Shown: positions 27,482 through 37,197, numbered from the stretch's first letter. The stretch is DNA of 64,000 nt from Paenibacillus ginsengarvi (GCF_003626695.1 NZ_RBAH01000014.1:62001-126000), one strand, 5' to 3'. Translations and numbers: made by a program. The notes: generated by a model not told the origin, from the sequence alone.

Positions 27482-29785
27482 TTACGCCAGAACAACCCGA
27501 TAGCTATGCCCCGGCAAGCAGGTGAAGCCAAGCTGCCCCGCGCCCTTGGCGATGGCGGCTTCAGCCCCGCCTTCTTCGTTCAGGCTTACGACAAGAGGCG
27601 CATCGGTGCGAATGACGCATTCGCCGCCGCGGCGGGAGCGGATGATCGCGGCCGCAAGCTGGCCGCCGCTCCACTCGATGTCGACCTCGAAGCCGCCCCG
27701 TGCCCGCAGGCCGCGCACACGGCCGCTCGGCCAAGCCTTCGGCAGCGCCGGCAGCAGACGCAGCTCGCCGCCGTGCGATTGCAGAAGCATTTCGGCCATC
27801 GCGGCCGCCCCGCCGAAGTTGGCGTCGATCTGAAACGGCGGATGATCGCCGAACAGGTTCGGGTGAACGGCGTGATGCAGCAGCGCGAACAAGTTGTCGT
27901 AAGCCAGTTCGGCCTCCTCCAGCCTCGCCCAGAAATTGATGATCCACGCCCGGCTCCAGCCCGTATGTCCGCCGCCGTGCGTTAGCCGCCGCTCCAGCGT
28001 AACCCTTGCCGCTTCGGCCAGCTCGGGCGTTCCGTGCGGCGTAATCTGCTCGCCTGGATGGAGCGCGAACAAGTGGGAGATATGCCGGTGGCCCGGCTCC
28101 GGCTCGTCGTAATCGACCGCCCACTCCATCAGTTGTCCGTGCTTGCCGATCGTCGGCTTCGGCAGTTTCCCAAGCGCCTCCTCAAGCTCCTTGCGGAACG
28201 CTTCGTCCCGTCCGAGTACAGCGGACGCCTCGATGCAGCCGCTGAACAGCTCGTGCAAAATTTGGCTGTCCATCGACGGCCCGACGCACAAGCAGCCCGT
28301 ATTGCCGTTTGGCAGCCTGTATTTGTTCTCCGGCGACAACGAAGGCGCCGTTACAAGCCTGCCTTCTCCGTCCTCGACCAGAAATTCGAGGAAAAACTCG
28401 GCCGCTTCCTTCATGATCGGATAAGCCCGCTGCTCCAGGAACGACTCCGACAAGCCATACCGGTAGTGCTCCCAGGCGTGCAGCGCAAGCCAGGCTCCGC
28501 CGGTCGGCCAAAATACGGCCGGCACATAAATCCCCTGGATGGCGGTGTCCGCCCACAGGTCGGAAGCGTGATGCGCAACGAAGCCTCTTTTCGCGCCGTA
28601 CACGATCCGCGCCGTCTCCCGCCCGTTCTCCCGCAGCCTGTCCAGGAAGTCGAATACGGGCTCGTGGCATTCGGCCAGATTGGCGACCTCCGCCGGCCAG
28701 TAATTCATTTGCAAGTTAATATTGATATGGTAGTCCGCCTGCCACGGAGGCGTGAAGCTGTCGCTCCATATCCCCTGCAGGTTGGCGGGAAGCGTCCCCG
28801 GTCTCGAGCTGGACAGAAGCAAATAACGGCCGTAGTGGAAAAATAACGCTTCCAGCCCGACATCCCGCTCGCCTCCGCGAACCAGCTTCAAGCGCTCGTC
28901 GGTCGGCAGCATCGCTCTGGCCTCTCCGACTGGATCGTCCAGCTCCAAACTGACCCGGCCGAATAAACGGCCGTGCTCCTCCATGTGACGATCCCTAAGC
29001 TGCGAATAACCGAGAAGCGCCGCCTCCCTCGCCTGCCGCTCGCAAACCGCGCCGGGATCGGCGTGCCGGAACGTTGTTTGCGCGGTGACGATAAGCGTCA
29101 CCGAATCGGCGCCTTCCACCGATATATAACCGCCCATGACCCGGACGCTGCCGCCTTCGTGCTCTGCCCTGACGACGGCGCTATACGTCACTCCGCCCTC
29201 GCCGCATGTGCCGCCTGTACGAAGCCCGTTCGTCCCGAGCGGTTCAAAAGCGCCTTCGAAGGGACGCCGGTTCAACTGAACGCTAAATGTTAATCCCCCG
29301 GGCTTATCCGTTTCTAGCCGCACGACGATCGCTTGATCCGCGGCGCTGGCGAACAAGAAGCGGCGATAAGATGAGCCGCCGCACGTATACCTCACGGATG
29401 TGATTCCGGCTGCGAGGTCAAGCTCCCGGACGTAGTCGGAGATCTCCTCCCTCATTCCTTCGAACATCAGCTTCAGATCGCCGAGCGGCTGATACGGGGC
29501 GAAATGCTGCGGATTCGAAGTCATGCCGAGCCGCGCCAGCCGTTCCGCCTCCTGCGGCTTCCCTTCGAACAGCAGCCGACGCACCTCATCCAAATGTGTA
29601 AACGCTTCCGGATTGTCGCGCCTGCGCGGTCCGCCGTACCAGACGGAATCCTCGTTCATCTGGATCGTTTCCTCGGCGATGCCGCCGAATACCATCCCGC
29701 CGAGCCGGCCGTTGCCGATCGGAAGCGCCTGCACCCATTGTTTCGCCGGCTGTTTATACATCAGTCTCGTTGACGTATCTTGCAT
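27482..29785 (-). CDS. Glycoside hydrolase family 95 (alpha-L-fucosidase type)
   Basis: About 767 residues. The N-terminal beta domain has [19 protein letters not shown] and NEDSVWYGG, both typical of GH95; the (alpha/alpha)6 domain has [17 protein letters not shown] and [16 protein letters not shown], and the C-terminal part [19 protein letters not shown]95 enzymes hydrolyse alpha-1,2-L-fucosides with inversion; some act on galactosides. No signal peptide is visible, so it works inside the cell on imported glycans. The ATG at 29785 follows AAGGAGG; the ATG at 29860 lies in the promoter. A sigma-A promoter with a cre-like site lies at 29832-29860. It is a single-gene transcript. Confidence 0.9.
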   Translation of the reverse strand: MQDTSTRLMYKQPAKQWVQALPIGNGRLGGMVFGGIAEETIQMNEDSVWYGGPRRRDNPEAFTHLDEVRRLLFEGKPQEAERLARLGMTSNPQHFAPYQPLGDLKLMFEGMREEISDYVRELDLAAGITSVRYTCGGSSYRRFLFASAADQAIVVRLETDKPGGLTFSVQLNRRPFEGAFEPLGTNGLRTGGTCGEGGVTYSAVVRAEHEGGSVRVMGGYISVEGADSVTLIVTAQTTFRHADPGAVCERQAREAALLGYSQLRDRHMEEHGRLFGRVSLELDDPVGEARAMLPTDERLKLVRGGERDVGLEALFFHYGRYLLLSSSRPGTLPANLQGIWSDSFTPPWQADYHININLQMNYWPAEVANLAECHEPVFDFLDRLRENGRETARIVYGAKRGFVAHHASDLWADTAIQGIYVPAVFWPTGGAWLALHAWEHYRYGLSESFLEQRAYPIMKEAAEFFLEFLVEDGEGRLVTAPSLSPENKYRLPNGNTGCLCVGPSMDSQILHELFSGCIEASAVLGRDEAFRKELEEALGKLPKPTIGKHGQLMEWAVDYDEPEPGHRHISHLFALHPGEQITPHGTPELAEAARVTLERRLTHGGGHTGWSRAWIINFWARLEEAELAYDNLFALLHHAVHPNLFGDHPPFQIDANFGGAAAMAEMLLQSHGGELRLLPALPKAWPSGRVRGLRARGGFEVDIEWSGGQLAAAIIRSRRGGECVIRTDAPLVVSLNEEGGAEAAIAKGAGQLGFTCLPGHSYRVVLA

Positions 29786-29831
29786 ACACAGAACCTCCTT
29801 ATGGTAGGGGTTATCGGTAACCTTAATCCCT

Positions 29832-29860
29832 AATGTAAACGCTCTTGCCACATCTGTCAA
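29832..29860 (-). promoter_or_regulatory. Sigma-A promoter with cre-like site before the GH95 gene
   Basis: On the minus strand TTGACA and TACATT are separated by 17 bases. The plus strand reads TGTAAACGCTCTTG at 29834-29847, which fits the CcpA cre pattern TGWAANCGNTNWCA except for the last two bases and overlaps the -10. Carbon catabolite repression of this fucosidase gene is therefore likely. Confidence 0.6.
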
Positions 29861-29896
29861 ACCCGAGAATGGGACTCCTATTCGCCTCTGCTGAGC

Positions 29897-29924
29897 AAAA
29901 AACTCCCGGCAGCCGGGAGTTTCT
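29897..29924 (-). terminator. Terminator after the 83-residue protein gene
   Basis: ACTCCCGGC pairs with GCCGGGAGT around a single base or two, followed on the minus strand by TTTTTTG. Confidence 0.8.
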
Positions 29925-29944
29925 CGTTTTCTTTCAAGTATTCG

Positions 29945-30196
29945 TTAATCGTCCTCGTCCTCTTCGCCGGCAAGCCCGCGCAAATACTCCTCGTCGGCCC
30001 GGTCGCGGGCGCGGCTTTTTTCCTTCAGCCGTTCGATCGCCGGCATGATGAGCCAATCGACTTCCTTCTGTACCGTGTACGCAAGATCGTGCCTGCTCTG
30101 GGATTCCAGAAACGAGCCCACTTCCATCAGCGCATTGTAGCGGTCCAGCTCTTCGCGGGTAAGAAGCCCGCGCACCTGCACGCTGCAGTGTCTCAA
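29945..30196 (-). CDS. Small acidic hypothetical protein
   Basis: An 83-residue protein with no recognised domain. It is predicted mostly helical, with a charged middle (RLKEKSRARDRADEEYLRG) and an acidic end (EEDEDD). It starts at a TTG with AAGGAGGC upstream, and a terminator follows, which supports it as a real gene. It begins 34 bases after the end of the NDH-2 gene on the same strand and may be the last gene of that transcript. Function unknown. Confidence 0.65.
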   Translation of the reverse strand: MRHCSVQVRGLLTREELDRYNALMEVGSFLESQSRHDLAYTVQKEVDWLIMPAIERLKEKSRARDRADEEYLRGLAGEEDEDD

Positions 30197-30230
30197 AGGG
30201 TTGCCGCCTCCTTCTAAAGGTAACCTGATT

Positions 30231-31421
30231 CTACAATCTCATCTTGCGAAGTACGAGCGGAATGCCCCCTATCGCGTACAAGTAGCGCAGATCGATCAGC
30301 TTCTTCATGACGGCGGCCTTACCGCCCTTGTACGTTTTGCCGAGAACGATACCGATCGCCTCGCCTTTGCCGAGCGAAGCGACGACACCCTTGCCCGAAA
30401 ACTTGAATTCGCGAGGGGCTTCGCCGCGAATCGCCGCTACCAGATTAAATGCGCAAGCCGCTCCCTGCTGGATGGCAAGCTGCGCCGTCGGCGGGTATGG
30501 CTTATCCTGCGGCCCCGTTACGAGCGAGCAGTCTCCGACCACATACACATGCTCTTTCTCCTGCGCGCGCAGGAAAGCATCCACCTTGACCCGGCCCCGT
30601 ACCGTCTCGAACCCTGCCTGCTCGACCAAACGGTTGCCGCGAATGCCGCCTGTCCATATGACCGTAGCCGACTTGACCGTTTCCCCGTCCGCCAAAACGA
30701 CGCCGTCCGCCCGGCATTCCCGGATCGCCGTACCGATCTTGAAGGTGACGCCCTTGTGTGCGAGCACCTTCATCGCATAATCGGCGAGCTCCGGAGCAAA
30801 GCCGGGTAGTGCGGTGGGCCCGGCCTCGATCAGGACAAGCTTGACAAGCTTCGGATCGACGTCGAACTGCTTGCATAACTTCGGAATGCGATCGGCCAGT
30901 TCTCCCGCGAATTCGATGCCGGTAAATCCGGCCCCGCCTACGACAAACGTCAAATAATCGCTGCGCTCCGGCTCCAGCTTGTACCTGGCGAACTGATACC
31001 GGATATGCTCGCGGATAAAACGCACGCTGTTGATGCTGCGAATGCGGAGCGAATGCTGCTGCAAGCCAGGGATGCCGAACGTCTCCGCTTCTCCGCCGAG
31101 CGCCACGACCAAATAATCGAACGACAGGGAGCCGTCTTCCAGTATAATTTTGCGCTCATTCGCTTTGATTTGAACAACCGTCGATTTGACAAAATCGATT
31201 TTGAACTCGTCGATCAGCCGGGTTATCGAGACGCGCGCCTGATCGGCGTTGCCCGTCCCTGCAGCCGGCATATGCAGATGGGTGGTCATATAATGATAAT
31301 CGTGCTTGTTGACGAGCGTCACATTCGCTTCATTATAGCCTAACTCCTTCTGCAGCTTGATGGCGGTCATAATGCCGCCGTAGCCGGCGCCCAGAATGAC
31401 GATTTTTGGTACAGTAATCAT
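30231..31421 (-). CDS. Type II NADH dehydrogenase (NDH-2), YumB-like
   Basis: A 396-residue flavoprotein. The FAD-binding motif VILGAGYGGIMTA opens the protein; the NADH-binding motif VVGGAGFTGIEFAGELA lies near residue 165; DYLVVALGGEAETFGIPG and VYVVGDCSLV are typical. NDH-2 passes electrons from NADH to menaquinone at the inner face of the membrane without pumping protons. It lacks membrane helices and is a peripheral protein, as expected. It is divergent from the yumC-type gene; in Bacillus subtilis yumB and yumC are also neighbours. A Rex-like dyad lies about 50 bases upstream. Confidence 0.9.
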   Translation of the reverse strand: MITVPKIVILGAGYGGIMTAIKLQKELGYNEANVTLVNKHDYHYMTTHLHMPAAGTGNADQARVSITRLIDEFKIDFVKSTVVQIKANERKIILEDGSLSFDYLVVALGGEAETFGIPGLQQHSLRIRSINSVRFIREHIRYQFARYKLEPERSDYLTFVVGGAGFTGIEFAGELADRIPKLCKQFDVDPKLVKLVLIEAGPTALPGFAPELADYAMKVLAHKGVTFKIGTAIRECRADGVVLADGETVKSATVIWTGGIRGNRLVEQAGFETVRGRVKVDAFLRAQEKEHVYVVGDCSLVTGPQDKPYPPTAQLAIQQGAACAFNLVAAIRGEAPREFKFSGKGVVASLGKGEAIGIVLGKTYKGGKAAVMKKLIDLRYLYAIGGIPLVLRKMRL

Positions 31422-31472
31422 TTTTGAATCCCTTCCGTATCCGCAGTCGGTTTTCGACCCATTCTCTCTCTA

Positions 31473-31488
31473 TGTGAAAAAAAACACA
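31473..31488. promoter_or_regulatory. Rex-like inverted repeat upstream of the NDH-2 gene
   Basis: TGTGAA-AAAA-AACACA differs from the Rex consensus TGTGAA-N4-TTCACA in two bases. Rex represses NADH dehydrogenase genes in Gram-positive bacteria when NADH is low. The 286-base intergenic region 31422-31707 contains no other site I can name, but a good ribosome site GGAGGTG precedes the yumC-type gene. Confidence 0.4.
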
Positions 31489-31707
31489 AACTCATTTGCA
31501 GCTTTAACATCCAAATAGCGCCATTTATCGACATTTTTTCGTCATGATACGCCGCTTTTTAGTGAAATCATATCGTTTCCATTGTCAAAAAACAAGCCGC
31601 AAATTGTCTAAAAATTGTCGTTATTTGTGACAAATTTGCTTTCCATCCCCTAGGCATATGATTATAATAATAGGGTGTGACATTCCAGTTGGAGGTGTAT
31701 TTCTTTC

Positions 31708-32712
31708 GTGTCAGCGTCAGTGCATGAAGAGCAAAACTTGACGGATCTTATTATCATCGGCGGCGGCCCCGCCGGGATGTTTGCGGCGTTTTATGCGGGA
31801 ATGCGCCAGGCTTCCGTAAAAATCATCGAGAGTATGCCGCAACTTGGCGGACAGCTTGCTGCGCTATATCCTGAAAAATATATTTATGATGTAGCCGGTT
31901 TTCCGAAAGTAACCGCCCAGGAGCTCGTCAATCGCTTGAACGAGCAAATGAGCCACTTCCCTGTTGACGTGCGCCTGGAAGAAAAAGTGCTGAAAGTAAC
32001 GAAAAAAGACGAGCGCTTGTTCGAGGTGGAAACCGATCTGGGCGTCCATCAATCGAAGGCGATCATTATTACCGCCGGGGTCGGCGCATTCGAGCCGCGC
32101 AGGCTGGAATTGCCGGAAGCGGCGAAATACGAGAAAAAGAACCTGCACTATTTCGTCAGCGATTTGAACAAATTCGCCGGACAAAAAGTGCTGATCAGCG
32201 GCGGCGGCGATTCGGCCGTCGACTGGGCGCTCATGCTTGAGCCGATCGCCGAGCAGGTCACGCTGATTCATCGCCGCGACAAGTTCCGCGCGCATGAGCA
32301 TAGCGTAGAGCTGCTGATGAAATCGAAAGTGAACGTCGTGACGCCGAAGGAAATCGAGAAGCTGAACGGCGCCGACCGGATCGAATCCGTGACGATCAAG
32401 GATATCAAATCCGGCGCTATCGAGGACATTCCGGTTGATGCCGTTATCGTCAACTTCGGCTTCGTTTCCTCGATCGGCCCGATTGCCGAATGGGGATTCG
32501 AAATCGACAGCGGCTCGATCATCGTCGACACCCGTCAGGAAACGTCGATTCCGGGCATTTTCGCGGCTGGCGACATTACGACCTATCCGGGCAAGCTGAA
32601 GCTGATCGCCGTCGGCTTCGGAGAAGCGCCTACCGCCGTCAACAATGCGAAGGTGTACATCGATCCGGCTGCCAAGCTTTCGCCGGGACATAGCAGCAAC
32701 ATGAAGTTTTGA
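31708..32712 (+). CDS. yumC: Ferredoxin--NADP+ reductase type 2 (YumC family)
   Basis: A 334-residue thioredoxin-reductase-like flavoprotein without the redox CxxC. FAD motif [20 protein letters not shown] at the start, then [20 protein letters not shown] and the NADPH motif [13 protein letters not shown]; the C-terminal [20 protein letters not shown] is typical of YumC. It moves electrons between NADPH and ferredoxin or flavodoxin, for instance for desaturases or P450s. Starts at a GTG ten bases after GGAGGTG. A strong terminator ends it, so it is a single-gene transcript divergent from the NDH-2 gene. Confidence 0.93.
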   Translation: MSASVHEEQNLTDLIIIGGGPAGMFAAFYAGMRQASVKIIESMPQLGGQLAALYPEKYIYDVAGFPKVTAQELVNRLNEQMSHFPVDVRLEEKVLKVTKKDERLFEVETDLGVHQSKAIIITAGVGAFEPRRLELPEAAKYEKKNLHYFVSDLNKFAGQKVLISGGGDSAVDWALMLEPIAEQVTLIHRRDKFRAHEHSVELLMKSKVNVVTPKEIEKLNGADRIESVTIKDIKSGAIEDIPVDAVIVNFGFVSSIGPIAEWGFEIDSGSIIVDTRQETSIPGIFAAGDITTYPGKLKLIAVGFGEAPTAVNNAKVYIDPAAKLSPGHSSNMKF

Positions 32713-32726
32713 TCCAAAAACAAACC

Positions 32727-32765
32727 AAGGTACTCCGTCTCGTGGGCGGAGTACCTTTTTTTTCG
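32727..32765 (+). terminator. Terminator after yumC
   Basis: AAGGTACTCCG pairs with CGGAGTACCTT, 9-base loop, then a run of eight T. Confidence 0.92.
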
Positions 32766-32862
32766 TATGCCGCCCTGCGGCCTCCGCTCCGGCGAATTGC
32801 CGCTCGAACCGCAGGGAACGCTAACCGTAAAATTATCTTGAGGAGAGGAGCCCGTACGTGCA

Positions 32863-33114
32863 ATGTCCTACATATGCACCTATTGCAACGGCATGAGTGC
32901 GCTTGACCGAAGCTGTCCGAAGTGTGGCGGACGGATGAGCGACGGCGGACGGCTGGAGGACTACACCGGGCCTTATGCCCCGTACGGGCCGATCGAAGCC
33001 GGTACGCTGACGAACGGTTATTCGGACTGGGCCGGTCACTCGTGCATCCACCAAGCCTACTGCTCCCGCTGCGGCTATACGGACATGCTGCCGCTTGACG
33101 AAATTCGCGCATAA
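32863..33114 (+). CDS. Small zinc-ribbon protein
   Basis: An 83-residue protein with CxxC at residues 5-8 and 18-21 and a further C61, H63, CSRC (67-70) near the C-terminus, a layout that would bind one or two zinc ions. The middle is rich in Tyr, Pro and Gly. I know of no function; it resembles small conserved Paenibacillus proteins. AGGAGAGGAG lies 12 bases before the ATG, a rather long spacing. It converges on the minus-strand ABC operon, ending 15 bases from it. Confidence 0.65.
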   Translation: MSYICTYCNGMSALDRSCPKCGGRMSDGGRLEDYTGPYAPYGPIEAGTLTNGYSDWAGHSCIHQAYCSRCGYTDMLPLDEIRA

Positions 33115-33129
33115 CGCCGATCCGCCCGT

Positions 33130-34272
33130 TCAGCTCGCCGCCGATCGCATGAAGCCGGGCAAACGGAAGAACGCTACGGCAAGGCCGGCAAGGCCGAATG
33201 CGAGCAGAACGAGAACGGCTCCGAGCACATCGGCGGTATGGGCGTGATGGGCGATGACGTCGACGAGCGAATGCTGCGCCCAATACTGCGGCGTGAAATG
33301 ACCGATCGTTTGCACGATCTGGGGCATCAGGTACGACGGCACCCACAAGCCGCCGAGCATCGCTCCGCCCATCGAGATAAGCTGCGTGATTACCATGGCA
33401 GCCCCTTCGCCCGGGACGATGAACGACAGCCCGAGGCCGATCCCGGTTCCGGCTATGCTGAGAGCGAGTACGATGAGCGAGAGCGCCGACAGATCGCCAA
33501 GGCTCAGATTGTAGACGAAATGGCCGAACGTAAACAGGATGGCGCACTGCGCGATAACCGTCAGCGCGAACGGGACCCACATGCCGACCAGATAGGCCAG
33601 CGGTTTAATGTTCGTGCTGCGGATACGCGACAGCAGTCCGGTCTTCTTCTCGTCGAAAAACCGGCGCGACATCGTGATCATGATGAAGAAAACGAACATG
33701 ACGGTCATACCCGGCACAACCTGGGAAATATAGTCGAAGTGGTCCGAAGACGTCGATACGTTCTCGACGCGAATCGGCGAGGCAAGCGTTTGTTCCGCCT
33801 GAGTTTTCGTTTGGCCGATGCCGATCAGCGTGCTTTCCAGCTTTTTCTCGCGGTATTGATTCGAGATGCTGCCTAGAATCGCGCTGATCGGAGCGAGCTG
33901 CGCCCCGGCCGCCGGATCTTGATACAGCTTCACATCGGCGGGCTTGCCTTGTTTCATTGCCGTTTCGAACCCGGACGGAATGACGAGCACAGCGGCGAGC
34001 TGGCCCCGCTTAATTTTATCGATCTGGCTGTCCAGCTCGACTGCCGGGGACTCTTTGACAGTTAGTATCGTTCCCGCCTGCTTCAGGAAAACTCCCGAAG
34101 CTTCCGTTCCGTCCTGATCGACCACTTGCAGCGTTATGCTATCGGAATTGCCCGTATTGCCGAATACGGAGCCGAACATGACGATGAACAAAATCGGCAT
34201 GAGCAGCAGGAAAAAAAAGCTGCGCTTGTCTTTTCGGATCAGCTTGAGTTCCTTTACGATAATCGCCATCAT
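33130..34272 (-). CDS. ABC-2 type exporter permease with long extracytoplasmic loop
   Basis: A 380-residue membrane protein of the ABC-2 type: one helix near residues 18-38, a ~150-residue loop outside the membrane, then five helices (for example VPGMTVMFVFFIMITMSRRF) with the typical FDEKKTGLLSRI turn. With the ATPase encoded just upstream it forms an efflux system for a lipid, drug or peptide. AAGGAGGAG precedes the ATG. It is the last gene of a five-gene minus-strand operon starting at 37197; the gap to the ATPase gene is 35 bases. Confidence 0.88.
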   Translation of the reverse strand: MMAIIVKELKLIRKDKRSFFFLLLMPILFIVMFGSVFGNTGNSDSITLQVVDQDGTEASGVFLKQAGTILTVKESPAVELDSQIDKIKRGQLAAVLVIPSGFETAMKQGKPADVKLYQDPAAGAQLAPISAILGSISNQYREKKLESTLIGIGQTKTQAEQTLASPIRVENVSTSSDHFDYISQVVPGMTVMFVFFIMITMSRRFFDEKKTGLLSRIRSTNIKPLAYLVGMWVPFALTVIAQCAILFTFGHFVYNLSLGDLSALSLIVLALSIAGTGIGLGLSFIVPGEGAAMVITQLISMGGAMLGGLWVPSYLMPQIVQTIGHFTPQYWAQHSLVDVIAHHAHTADVLGAVLVLLAFGLAGLAVAFFRLPGFMRSAAS

Positions 34273-34307
34273 AGGGTGTACTCCTCCTTGTAATCGTACT
34301 GATTCGT

Positions 34308-35273
34308 CTAATCCCGCAAGGCGGTACCCGTAACGGTCAAAAAGACGTTTTCCAGCGACGGCCGTACCACTTCAAGCTGCTTGACGTCCCAGCGGTGAAG
34401 CGAGGCCGCTTGCAGCAATTGCTGCATCACTTCGCCGACCTTTGCTGTTTCGAGCACCCAGCCCGAGCCCTCCTTCGACACTTTGCCGACACCCGGCAAA
34501 CGAGGCAGCTCGGTCAAGCCTGCAACTTCCACATAAATCGCCTTGCGCCCATACGTCTCCAGCAGCTCGCCCAGAGGCCCCATCGCCTTGACTGACCCCT
34601 GGTCCATGATGGCAACCTGATCGCAGAGCACTTCGACCTCCTCCATGTAGTGGGTCGAATAAATGATCGTGACGCCGTCGTCGTTCAGCTCGCGGATCAT
34701 CTCGAATATATGATTTCTCGACTGCGGATCGATGCCAACGGTCGGTTCGTCCAGAATAAGCAGCTTCGGACGATGCAGCAGCGCCGCGGCGATATTGATT
34801 CTGCGCTTCATGCCGCCGGAGAACGTTTCGACCGCATCATTCGCCCGGTCGGTCAGACCGGTTTTCTCCAGTACTTCGCGGATGCGATGCTTCAGGTCGA
34901 TGCCCCGGACGCCATACGCTTCGCCGAAAAAGACGAGATTATCGTAGGCGCTCAGCTTTTCATACAGCGTAATATCCTGAGGTACGTACCCCACAAAACG
35001 GGCTACCGCATCAGTATCGTTCGTAATATCTTGTCCGAACAGCTTCACATGACCGCTGTCGGCCTTGACGATGCCGGTCAATATTTTCATCGTCGTCGAC
35101 TTGCCCGCCCCGTTTGGCCCGAGAAAGCCGAATGAGGTGCCCGCCTTCAGCGAAAACGTAACGTCCTTCAGCGCTTGCTTTTTGCCGTACAGCTTGCGCA
35201 GTCCCGCTACTTCGAGTACCGTTTCTTCCTTGCCGGACATGTCAAGCGGCCGTTTCAATTCCAACGTTTCCAT
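34308..35273 (-). CDS. ABC exporter ATP-binding protein
   Basis: About 321 residues with Walker A GPNGAGKST, signature FSGGMKRR, Walker B LLILDEPTVG and H-loop TIIYSTHYMEE, followed by a C-terminal extension of the DrrA/CcmA type. It powers the ABC-2 permease encoded next. The ATG at 35273 lies seven bases after GGGG; a GTG directly before it is also possible. It is the fourth gene of the operon led by the GntR regulator. Confidence 0.9.
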   Translation of the reverse strand: METLELKRPLDMSGKEETVLEVAGLRKLYGKKQALKDVTFSLKAGTSFGFLGPNGAGKSTTMKILTGIVKADSGHVKLFGQDITNDTDAVARFVGYVPQDITLYEKLSAYDNLVFFGEAYGVRGIDLKHRIREVLEKTGLTDRANDAVETFSGGMKRRINIAAALLHRPKLLILDEPTVGIDPQSRNHIFEMIRELNDDGVTIIYSTHYMEEVEVLCDQVAIMDQGSVKAMGPLGELLETYGRKAIYVEVAGLTELPRLPGVGKVSKEGSGWVLETAKVGEVMQQLLQAASLHRWDVKQLEVVRPSLENVFLTVTGTALRD

Positions 35274-35306
35274 CACACTACCCCTTCCCGTTAAGAAAAT
35301 GATTGG

Positions 35307-36086
35307 TTATATGCGCAGCTTCCGTTCCATTAAATAAGCGCACAAGCGGACGATCGCAGCGGCGATCAGCCAGCAGACTATCATGACGGCCGCCATGTTC
35401 CATGGGTGGGTGTACAGAAGGCCCATGCTGCCGCTCCAATCGTCATACCACTCCTTCACCCCGACCAGCGTAGGCAGATACGAGAACATACTTCCTCCGC
35501 CTACCATGAAAACCACCCAGATAATCGGAGACAGCGGGCTTATGGCCGTATATTTCGCAGTAGCGGTAAACGCCCCGCAGGCGATCAGAAGAGGCGTGAT
35601 ACCGAAAACGATGCCGAACCAGCTGAAACCGGCCACCATGAACGTGCGCACATCTGCAAACGTATAGTGTTCGAGCACAATCGCTATGATGGATGCGTAC
35701 AAGCCGGCAAACACAAGCACGCACGCCCAGATGACCAGCGCCCGCAGCAAGCCGGCCAGCCATTTGGCTCCAAGCAGCCACGTCCGCGGATAAGGCAGCG
35801 TCAGCCACCAGCCGTACGTATCGTTATCCCATTCCTGCCGCACCGAGCCGAAGCCAAGGAAAAAGGCCACATACGGCAAGCCGAACGAAGCGAACCAGAT
35901 CGACTCCAGACGCAGTGTGTTATTGATGGCGTAATAAGTCGCGAAGGCAATACCGGCAGCCAGCACGAGGGCGCAGTAAACGATACGCCACCATTTGGAA
36001 ACCGGGGAACGGCCCATTTTCCGCCAATTTCCTTTTCCCTTGAATTCATGTCGCACGAGCGACCAAAACGTCGCGGATGATGTCAC
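35307..36086 (-). CDS. ABC transporter permease, YtrC/YtrD-like
   Basis: About 259 residues with six predicted helices. It follows an ATPase of the YtrB type in a YtrA-regulated operon, so it is the membrane partner of that ATPase. The GTG at 36086 is chosen because AAGGAG lies eight bases upstream and because it overlaps the TGA of the ATPase gene as GTGA, the usual sign of translational coupling. No soluble binding protein is present, which fits an exporter. Confidence 0.82.
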   Translation of the reverse strand: MTSSATFWSLVRHEFKGKGNWRKMGRSPVSKWWRIVYCALVLAAGIAFATYYAINNTLRLESIWFASFGLPYVAFFLGFGSVRQEWDNDTYGWWLTLPYPRTWLLGAKWLAGLLRALVIWACVLVFAGLYASIIAIVLEHYTFADVRTFMVAGFSWFGIVFGITPLLIACGAFTATAKYTAISPLSPIIWVVFMVGGGSMFSYLPTLVGVKEWYDDWSGSMGLLYTHPWNMAAVMIVCWLIAAAIVRLCAYLMERKLRI

Positions 36087-36796
36087 CGTGTCCACTCCTT
36101 CTTGTACATCGTTCGGAATACGTTGTGCAGCGAACCGTACTCCGCCCTAAGCTGCTCCGTATCCCCAGACCACAGGGCCCGCCCCTGCTTCATCATAACC
36201 GTATAGTCGAACAAACCTTCGACCTCTTGAATATCGTGGGTGCTGATCAGCAGCGTCTGAGCGCTATTCTCCATATAGTCGATAATGCCGGAGACGATCG
36301 CCTCGCGGGAGATGACATCGATGCCCGCGAACGGTTCGTCCAAAATGACGAGCGGCACATCGCGCGCCATGCACAAAATGAGCATAACCCGCGCTTCCTG
36401 GCCCCGGCTCATGCCGGCAACCTTCATCTCCGGATCGATATCCATCCATTCCGCGAACCGGATCGCTTCTTCCTTACAGAAGCCGGGCAGGAACGATTGC
36501 CCCCATTCGAAAGCCGTCTGCACCGTCTGGTTCGGATACCAGCGGGCGCGGTCGGGCATGTAGGCGATGCCGCCGTTCGTTTTCCAGCCCGGCTCGCCGC
36601 CGAGCACCTCGATCCGGCCTTCCTCCGGCGTAACGAGCCCGGTAATGGCGCGGAACAGGCTCGACTTGCCGCAGCCGTTCGGACCGAGGATGCCGACGAT
36701 CCGGCCGGACGGGATCACGACGTCGAATTGGTCGAGAGCGTTTTTCTTGCCGTAACGCTTCGTGAGTTTCTCGCATACGACTGCCGGTTGCGTCAT
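36083..36796 (-). CDS. ABC transporter ATP-binding protein, YtrB-like
   Basis: About 237 residues with Walker A GPNGCGKSS, signature MSRGQEARV, Walker B LVILDEPFAGID and H-loop LLISTHDIQEVEG. It pairs with the permease at 35307-36086. The ATG at 36796 follows GAAGGAGGGAG and overlaps the stop of the GntR gene by four bases (ATGA). The signature MSRGQ in place of LSGGQ is common among the YtrB group. Confidence 0.9.
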   Translation of the reverse strand: MTQPAVVCEKLTKRYGKKNALDQFDVVIPSGRIVGILGPNGCGKSSLFRAITGLVTPEEGRIEVLGGEPGWKTNGGIAYMPDRARWYPNQTVQTAFEWGQSFLPGFCKEEAIRFAEWMDIDPEMKVAGMSRGQEARVMLILCMARDVPLVILDEPFAGIDVISREAIVSGIIDYMENSAQTLLISTHDIQEVEGLFDYTVMMKQGRALWSGDTEQLRAEYGSLHNVFRTMYKKEWTR

Positions 36797-37197
36797 GACT
36801 GGCTCCCTCCTTCTTTGTCGGTCTTGCCCTGCACATATTGTTCGATATCGTTCCATGACAAGCCGAGGCTTTCCATCTGCGTCAGAAACGCTTCGATATA
36901 CCGGGAAGCCAGCTCCGTACGAAACGTTTGCACCCGCTCCGGCGACGAAGTGACGTAAGTGCCTTGACCTCGCCTCTTCTCCGTCAGTCCGTCGCGTTCC
37001 AGCTCCTGATATGCCCGCATAACCGTATTCGGATTCATCCGCAGCTCCTGCGCAAGTTCCCGCACCGATGGCATTTTGTCCCCCAAACCGATCTCCCCTT
37101 TCGCAATAGAACTTCGCACCTGATCTAGTATTTGCTCGTATAGCGGTTGGCTGAAATCGATCTGGAACCGGAGCGAGCCAACCTGCTGCCCTGTCAT
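36793..37197 (-). CDS. GntR-family repressor, YtrA subfamily
   Basis: A 134-residue regulator: winged helix (QPLYEQILDQVRSSIAKGE, MPSVRELAQELRMNPNTVMRAYQELE) plus the short helical C-terminal end of the YtrA subfamily, which has no separate ligand domain. In Bacillus subtilis YtrA represses its own operon of ABC transporter genes and is relieved by cell-wall antibiotics such as ramoplanin or bacitracin-type stress. Here it heads five co-directional genes coding for two ABC modules. A 10-bp inverted repeat lying across its promoter is its probable operator. Confidence 0.9.
   Translation of the reverse strand: MTGQQVGSLRFQIDFSQPLYEQILDQVRSSIAKGEIGLGDKMPSVRELAQELRMNPNTVMRAYQELERDGLTEKRRGQGTYVTSSPERVQTFRTELASRYIEAFLTQMESLGLSWNDIEQYVQGKTDKEGGSQS

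Noticed and set aside
34395-34595. Possible small genes inside the ABC operon on the plus strand
   Set aside because: They are antisense to well-supported ATPase genes and lack ribosome sites.
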